Assembly: GCA_041737175.1 (NCBI GenBank)
Contig: JBGSSF010000008.1
Location: 62,001 to 126,000, forward strand
Length of the DNA: 64,000 nt
Source of the DNA: UBA5072 sp041737175
GTDB taxonomy: Bacteria > Bacteroidota > Bacteroidia > Bacteroidales > UBA10428
Direction: 5' to 3'
The notes under the pieces were generated by a model. That model was not told the DNA's origin. It saw only the letters and a program-made list of their open reading frames with translations, and made no database searches. Shown here one piece after another: positions 59,452-64,000 of the stretch. Numbering within the stretch: position 1 is the stretch's first letter; each line of letters starts with the position of its first letter. Made by a program: the position numbers and the translations under genes.

Positions 59452-60540
59452 TCAGTTGATTTTGGGGAGTTTTACCACAAAGTAATTATCGGATTCTTCT
59501 AAAATTATGTCTTTGTTACTTTCGATAGCATATCTTTTCCGGATGTTTTGCAATCCGACACCTGTGGATTCATTCAACAGTCTTCGTTTATTCAGATTGT
59601 TGCGGATAATTATGTAATCTTCATCTTCCAATATTTCAATAACCAAAGGATTATCCTTTTTAAAGACGTTGTGTTTTACAGCATTTTCCACGAGCATTTG
59701 AAGCGAGTGCGGCAGAATTTTGCATTTTAACTTTGTATGTTCTGAAAGGGCTATCGATAAACGGATGTAGTCCTCATGGCGAATCTTTAGCAGGAAGAAA
59801 TAGGAATCCAGGTATTCAAGCTCTTTATCAACAGTGACCACGTTATCGGAATGCATCTCAAGAATATAGCGGTAATGCTTGGATAAATGCGAAATATATT
59901 CTGCTGATAGTTCAGTGCTTTCATAAATCAGGGATGAAAGCACGCTCAGACTGTTAAAAAAGAAGTGCGGGTCAATCTGGTTCTTAAGTGCCGCATATTG
60001 AGCAGTAATACTCTCCTTCTTCTGTTGGGCTGCCAGCACTTCCAATTCTTTCACATTTTTCATGGAACTCACAAAAATATGAGTACCATATACCAGAATA
60101 AACAACAGCATAAAACCGAACAGCAATTCAGGATTAACTCTAATGGATTCGAAAAGATCAGCGGGATCAAATATATCCGGATTAATAAAATGTACGTCTT
60201 CCTCCCAGGCAAATCTGAACAGATAATGGTCTATGATGCGGTATCCCCAGTTAAAGAAAATTGAACATACAATCACAAATAAAAGCAGAACCAGGGTAAC
60301 AACGGAAAGCTTGCGGTACCAGATTTTCTTTTCAAGTGTATTCTTCATGAAATTACTGAAAATAGAACTGCAAGCCACCCAAAACAGCATCCAGTAGATG
60401 ATGAAATACAGGCTGAATACTATACTTCTGAGGCTGGGTTCGAGGGCGCTTGAAAAGGTCTGATCACCCTGTTTAAAAATCAAATGAAGGATTACTATTA
60501 CCGCCAACCGACGCAGGAAACTTTGTTTGCTTTTATTCAT
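59452..60540 (-). CDS. LytS/YpdA-type sensor histidine kinase
   Basis: 362 residues. About four membrane helices occupy residues 10-160, then a coiled linker ('KNVKELEVLAAQQKKESITAQYAALKNQIDPHFFFNSLSVLSSL') with the phospho-acceptor His in 'DPHFFFNSL', the His_kinase family signature, and an ATPase domain ('LPHSLQMLVENAVKHNVF', 'NRRLLNESTGVGLQNIRKRY'-type ending). It starts 12 bp after the stop of the epimerase-like gene and is probably in the same transcript. Confidence 0.93.
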   Translation of the reverse strand: MNKSKQSFLRRLAVIVILHLIFKQGDQTFSSALEPSLRSIVFSLYFIIYWMLFWVACSSIFSNFMKNTLEKKIWYRKLSVVTLVLLLFVIVCSIFFNWGYRIIDHYLFRFAWEEDVHFINPDIFDPADLFESIRVNPELLFGFMLLFILVYGTHIFVSSMKNVKELEVLAAQQKKESITAQYAALKNQIDPHFFFNSLSVLSSLIYESTELSAEYISHLSKHYRYILEMHSDNVVTVDKELEYLDSYFFLLKIRHEDYIRLSIALSEHTKLKCKILPHSLQMLVENAVKHNVFKKDNPLVIEILEDEDYIIIRNNLNKRRLLNESTGVGLQNIRKRYAIESNKDIILEESDNYFVVKLPKIN

Positions 60541-60552
60541 AACTGCCGGTAT

Positions 60553-61539
60553 TCAGTTTTTAAGATACCCCGATTGGGTGAACCATTCCAATGCATCCGC
60601 TATGGCTTTATCAACAGGAGTTTGTGGCAATCCCAATTCATCAACAGCTTTGGATGAACTATAATAATTACCCACACACAGAATTTTGGCATTGACCAGG
60701 TTTAGGTTAAATCTGAATCCCGATTTTACGGCCAGTGTTCCGATCGTTCCCAAAGCATGTAAAAATCTCGGCCCCAATTTTATCTGGTAGAATGATCGTC
60801 CGGTTGCATTCGCAAGCTTTGCATAGAATTCACCATAGGAAAGGTTTTCATTTGCCAGCAGGTAACATGATCCTGATCTTCCCCTTTCAATGGCATTGCA
60901 AATACCACCTGCCACATCAGCCACATGTACAAAGTTTTTTCCTCCCGGCGGCACAGGTACGATTTTTTTGGTATGCATCATGGTTATTATCCTGCCTGAA
61001 CTGGGTTTTGCGTCGAACGGGCCTAACATAAAGGTCGGATTCACAACCACCGTATCAAGTTTACCGCTTTTGGCATATTCAATAACCAATTCCTGGGCCT
61101 TCGTTTTACTTATGGCGTATCCCGATGAAGTAAAGGGGTATTTTGCCGGCAAATTCTCGTTTCCCGGATTGGATTTTGTTCCGTATCCGAATGTATTGGC
61201 CGTACTGACAAAAATGAATTTTTTTACTTGGTTCCGGCAGGAAGCTTTTAACATGTTTAGGGTACCTGTGACGTTGACCTGCAGGTAAGGTTCGACGCAT
61301 AAATAATGTTGTGTAGTGTCAGCAGCTGCGTGTATAACTACATCACAACTTTTTACCGCTTCCATAACATCTGCCATACTAGTTATGTTGCCATAGAACA
61401 GCTCGTATTCGGCTCCGGACAATGCGCGCAAATCAGCGGTGGAACGAACCATAGCGCGCACCGGGATTCCCCGCCGGTTAAGTTCCCTGACCACATTGGA
61501 AGCCAGAAAACCATTTGCGCCTGTCACCAATGCCTTCAT
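60553..61539 (-). CDS. NAD-dependent epimerase/dehydratase-family (extended SDR) protein
   Basis: 328 residues. The Rossmann motif 'ALVTGANGFLASNVVRELNRRGIPVRAMVR' (TGxxGxxx), 'VDVVIHAAADTT'-like strand, and the YxxxK active site in 'SSGYAISKTKAQELVIEYA' show an extended SDR. 'VVVNPTFMLGPFDAKPSSGRII' is like dihydroflavonol/3-beta-HSD-type reductases. The substrate is unknown. It starts 16 bp after the SDR gene stop, in the START-SDR-epimerase-kinase-regulator series. Confidence 0.9.
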   Translation of the reverse strand: MKALVTGANGFLASNVVRELNRRGIPVRAMVRSTADLRALSGAEYELFYGNITSMADVMEAVKSCDVVIHAAADTTQHYLCVEPYLQVNVTGTLNMLKASCRNQVKKFIFVSTANTFGYGTKSNPGNENLPAKYPFTSSGYAISKTKAQELVIEYAKSGKLDTVVVNPTFMLGPFDAKPSSGRIITMMHTKKIVPVPPGGKNFVHVADVAGGICNAIERGRSGSCYLLANENLSYGEFYAKLANATGRSFYQIKLGPRFLHALGTIGTLAVKSGFRFNLNLVNAKILCVGNYYSSSKAVDELGLPQTPVDKAIADALEWFTQSGYLKN

Positions 61540-61555
61540 ATCAGAAAGTTAATTA

Positions 61556-62419
61556 TTATTTTACTGCAACAGCAAATTGTTCGTCTTTCAATTCGCGTTT
61601 GATGACCCTTGAAAGCAGGTTCAGCCTGATCCAAACCGGTACAATCTGGATCATCAGCCAGTTTAATTTGTTCAGAAACCCCGGGATAATTAAAGAATCA
61701 TGTTTTAGCAAATTGTTCACGGCTATTTCTGCTGTTCTCTGTGTTGTGATCAACCCAATTTTACCGAACAATTTTTGCCGCTCAATCCGTTTTGTAACAT
61801 CAGGATTGGTTTTCATCGGACCGGGATGTATGACACTGACAAATACGCCTGTGTCTTTTAATTCCTCATAAAGCCCTCTTGAAAACGACCATATAAACGC
61901 CTTGGATGCGGGATAAACTGTTTTATAAGCAATAGGACTAAATGAAGCCATACTGGCTACATTGAGAATAAAGGACTGATGATGGGTTTTAAGTTCAGGC
62001 AATATCAGTCGCGTAAGCAATGAGGTTGCCCGTATATTCAATTGAATGATATTGTCGATATATGACGTCGAAGCCTCATCAAAAGCCCTGGTACCACCTA
62101 TACCGGCATTGTTGATGAGTATGGTGATCCGTCCCTTCGCCAATGCCCAGGTTGCCACCTGAAACACAACATGCGATTCCGACAAGTCTGCTTCAAAATA
62201 ATGTACCTCTACTTCATGCTGGTTTGCCAGTGATGAGCTTAATTCTGGTAAACCCTCGTCTTTTAAAGAAACCAACAGCAGGTTGTAGTTCCTTCGTGCA
62301 AGTTCCCGGGCAATTTCTTTGCCTAACCCACAACTTGCACCGGTTACCAGGGCATATGTTGAGCCTTCATCATTTAACTTATGAATCCAATTCCTCATCA
62401 TTGAAATATTATAAAACAA
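61556..62419 (-). CDS. Short-chain dehydrogenase/reductase
   Basis: 287 residues. 'TYALVTGASCGLGKEIARELARRNYNLLLVSL' (TGxxxGxG), 'ITILINNAGIGGT' (NNAG), Ser in 'FILNVASMASFSPI', and 'YPASKAFIWSFSRGL' (YxxxK) form the classical SDR set. A C-terminal hydrophobic stretch ('NKLNWLMIQIVPVWIRLNLLSRV') may tie it to membranes. Similar SDRs act on lipids or steroids. Its start overlaps the START-domain gene by 11 bp. Confidence 0.92.
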   Translation of the reverse strand: MFYNISMMRNWIHKLNDEGSTYALVTGASCGLGKEIARELARRNYNLLLVSLKDEGLPELSSSLANQHEVEVHYFEADLSESHVVFQVATWALAKGRITILINNAGIGGTRAFDEASTSYIDNIIQLNIRATSLLTRLILPELKTHHQSFILNVASMASFSPIAYKTVYPASKAFIWSFSRGLYEELKDTGVFVSVIHPGPMKTNPDVTKRIERQKLFGKIGLITTQRTAEIAVNNLLKHDSLIIPGFLNKLNWLMIQIVPVWIRLNLLSRVIKRELKDEQFAVAVK

Positions 62420-63071
62420 CCACCTGTTCCGATAAGAGTTCCTTTAACCGGACCAGGTTATTATGAAACATCTTTTCAATGACCGGATCCTGAATATACC
62501 TGGGAAATAATGGCGGGGTGTCGGATATGGCGCAGAATTCAATTTGAACCTTTTGAGGTGCGGTCTCCGTGATGGTCCAGGTAGCCCTATAATTCTCCAG
62601 GCGTTCAATTCCGGGTTTTGGAGGGACATAATCCGCTCTGCTGCTAATATTGATCACTACACTTTTGCCTCCCGGATTATTCTGAATCTCAAACATGGAT
62701 ACCAGATCGCGGTTATTGAACGGCCAGGGGATGTTATACAGTGTATAGGTATACCATTCTGCTGGGTTTGATCGGGATAACAGATAGTTCTCCGTAACTC
62801 CCGACATCCATTTCACCGTAGCAGAAGCGTCCGTTAAGATTTCGATCGTCTTTCGCAGGGAACAATTTACCTGGGTTTCTCCTTTTCTTTCCCGGGTTTC
62901 CTTTCCGTTGCCGTGTTGAATCCATCTTACATATGTTTTAACACCGTTTGTGTTCCTGACTTCTTCCCAATCACCATAAGACAAACTGATATTCGTGTCA
63001 ACCACATCATCCATATTAATAATGATTGCTGTTATTGACATGCATGCTGAAAGAAATACATGAGACATCAT
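62409..63071 (-). CDS. START/SRPBCC-domain lipid-binding protein, exported
   Basis: 220 residues. A hydrophobic N-terminus (up to about residue 20, 'VFLSACMSITAIII') precedes 'SYGDWEEVRNTNGVKTYVRWIQ', 'SLRKTIEILTDASATVKWMSGVTENYLLSRSNPAEWYTYTLYNIPWPFNNRDLVSMFEI' and 'YRATWTITETAPQKVQIEFCAISDTPPLFPRYIQDPVI', the START-type pattern with its NRDLV motif. The fold binds lipids in a deep pocket. It heads the minus-strand operon with the SDR, epimerase-like and LytS/LytTR genes. Confidence 0.85.
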   Translation of the reverse strand: MMSHVFLSACMSITAIIINMDDVVDTNISLSYGDWEEVRNTNGVKTYVRWIQHGNGKETRERKGETQVNCSLRKTIEILTDASATVKWMSGVTENYLLSRSNPAEWYTYTLYNIPWPFNNRDLVSMFEIQNNPGGKSVVINISSRADYVPPKPGIERLENYRATWTITETAPQKVQIEFCAISDTPPLFPRYIQDPVIEKMFHNNLVRLKELLSEQVVVL

Positions 63072-63270
63072 ACTTAACTCATTTTAGAATTTACCAATTA
63101 TTACTGGTTAAAAGTAAGCCCGATTTCAATGTAATAAAAGATATTTTTCGGGATCGGGCTTTATTCCTGGTTGGATTGTACTTATGCATATTCGGATTGT
63201 ACCGAAATCCCATTTCAGGTCCTTTATTGAATAAATTTGTTTGTATCCATAATAATACATCTGCTTTTCC

Positions 63271-63278
63271 TATGTTTG
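63271..63278 (+). promoter_or_regulatory. -7 element for the lipoprotein gene at 63324
   Basis: TATGTTTG matches TAnnTTTG and lies 46 bp before the ATG. A TTTG at 63240-63243 is 27 bp upstream of it, further than usual. Confidence 0.45.
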
Positions 63279-63323
63279 CAGTACCTATTATTCGCAAAAT
63301 ATTTGATCATAATCATTATTCAT

Positions 63324-63776
63324 ATGAAAAAAATATCTGTAATTGCGTTAACCGGTATCCTTCTTTTATCTTACTGTACCAGGTCAAATATTAAAAATAC
63401 TGTACCCGTTATTGGAACCTGGAAGCTTATTTCAGGAACACTCATTGAAAATGGAGATACCCTGGTCACAGATTATACCACAAAAGTATCCTTTATAAAA
63501 ATAATAAACGAAACCCATTTTGCCTTTCTTGAGCATGATCTGAACCAGGGTAAGGATTCGACGGCTGTTTTCGTGGCCGGGGGAGGCCGCTATTCGCTGA
63601 CCGATTCTGTATATACCGAACATCTTGAATATTGCAGCGACAGGGCATGGGAAGACAATGATTTTTCATTTGTGGTTACAGTAAAGAATGACACCCTTAT
63701 TCAACAGGGCCTGGAGATTGTTGAGGAGGCGGAGATCAACCGGTTGAATATTGAGAGGTATGTGAGGGTGAACTGA
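63324..63776 (+). CDS. Lipoprotein, lipocalin-like/DUF4488-type
   Basis: About 150 residues from the ATG at 63324, which gives the signal 'MKKISVIALTGILLLSYC' with lipobox LSYC. The mature part 'VIGTWKLISGTLIENGDTLVTDYTTKVSFIKIINETHFAFLEHDLNQG', 'GGGRYSLTDSVYTEHLEYCSD' and 'FSFVVTVKNDTLIQQG' fits small lipocalin-like or DUF4488-type proteins. The GTWKL start is typical. It stands alone, 12 bp before the esterase start, so they may form one operon. Confidence 0.78.
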   Translation: MKKISVIALTGILLLSYCTRSNIKNTVPVIGTWKLISGTLIENGDTLVTDYTTKVSFIKIINETHFAFLEHDLNQGKDSTAVFVAGGGRYSLTDSVYTEHLEYCSDRAWEDNDFSFVVTVKNDTLIQQGLEIVEEAEINRLNIERYVRVN

Positions 63777-63788
63777 CAAGCCGGCATC

Positions 63789-64000
63789 ATGCAAAATAGA
63801 ACAGGTGAAAGATTAAATGAATCCAGATTAACTGTATTCATCATTGTACTGGTCGGAATTGGTTTATTATCATTCCGGGCGGACAAAGGGAAAGGTCAGA
63901 GAAGATCCATCGTGCATGATAACTTAAACAGAACCTTCTCCGTTTATGCTCCCGCTTCCTTTGACAAAAACGTGCAGATGCCGGTCGTAATTGCCTTGCA
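63789..64000 (+). CDS. Esterase (PHB-depolymerase/LpqC family), N-terminal part, runs off the window
   Basis: 70 residues visible from the ATG at 63789. A hydrophobic signal ('LTVFIIVLVGIGLLSFRADKG') is followed by 'RSIVHDNLNRTFSVYAPASFDKNVQMPVVIAL', the strand just before the oxyanion-hole motif of LpqC-type esterases ('DGLxRxFxVYxPxxxxxxxxPLVxxLHG'). The remainder, with the catalytic Ser, is beyond the end of the window. A related but different lipoprotein esterase lies at 33614. Confidence 0.72.
   Translation, partial: MQNRTGERLNESRLTVFIIVLVGIGLLSFRADKGKGQRRSIVHDNLNRTFSVYAPASFDKNVQMPVVIAL

Overview
The window looks like chromosomal DNA of a Bacteroidetes (Bacteroidota) bacterium, probably a free-living polysaccharide degrader near the Bacteroidales/Marinilabiliales. 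This rests on several observations: starts lack clear Shine-Dalgarno sequences and are often preceded by the phylum's TAnnTTTG -7 motif; there are lineage-typical proteins (DUF5606-like, DUF3276/PUR-like, long NusB, DUF5916 outer-membrane protein, FeoA-FeoB fusion with a Cys-rich partner); and there are many Tat 'SRRxFLG' secreted oxidoreductase/isomerase proteins and lipoproteins with short lipoboxes. No ribosomal RNA, CRISPR array, transposase or phage gene was seen.

Layout. 0-7.5 kb is the end of an exopolysaccharide locus (glycosyltransferases, WcaJ-type initiating transferase, Wza-like export lipoprotein, Wzc-like tyrosine kinase, and a DUF218/YdcF-type protein carrying an inserted carbohydrate-binding-like domain). 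7.5-17.6 kb, minus strand, holds a phosphatase, NADP-glutamate dehydrogenase, and a tight four-gene operon: NfnA/SudB-like and NfnB/GltD-like flavoproteins, a 1528-residue PEP/pyruvate-binding protein with four tandem N-terminal modules, and a LuxR-type regulator whose receiver lacks the phospho-accepting Asp. 17.8-27 kb has an outer-membrane barrel/lipoprotein pair, a MacB/FtsX permease divergent from an NtrC-type regulator and kinase (with visible operator palindromes and a sigma-54-like promoter), and a GH53 galactanase.

27-35.5 kb is an accessory region, more AT-rich by eye. Plus-strand genes (two unknown small proteins, a large secreted beta-rich protein, a GH30-like hydrolase, an esterase lipoprotein, a VOC protein, and decayed fragments) are separated by imperfect-palindrome repeats resembling integron attC sites. 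No integrase is in view. It ends beside a tRNA-Arg gene and a second tRNA-Arg copy broken by a 40-bp palindrome.

35.9-64 kb is mostly core: PAS/GAF protein, Cpn10-like protein, MtgA, Tat-exported sugar isomerase and Gfo/Idh oxidoreductase, FeoAB, PUR-like protein, NusB-YajC-YbbR-CoaE-TerB/DnaJ, DUF5606-like, DUF5916, CbpM-CbpA, porin-like barrel, F420-reductase-like protein, a degenerate Lnt-like protein, a LytS/LytTR pair at the end of a START-SDR-epimerase operon, a lipoprotein and the start of an esterase.

Throughout, spacers at gene ends carry tandem heptamer satellites (CTGTTTA, TAGGCTG, ATTACAG, AATCAGT types) and a dispersed palindrome (ACCCTTCAA...TTGAAGGGT). Protein functions are assigned from recognised motifs only; no database search was possible.
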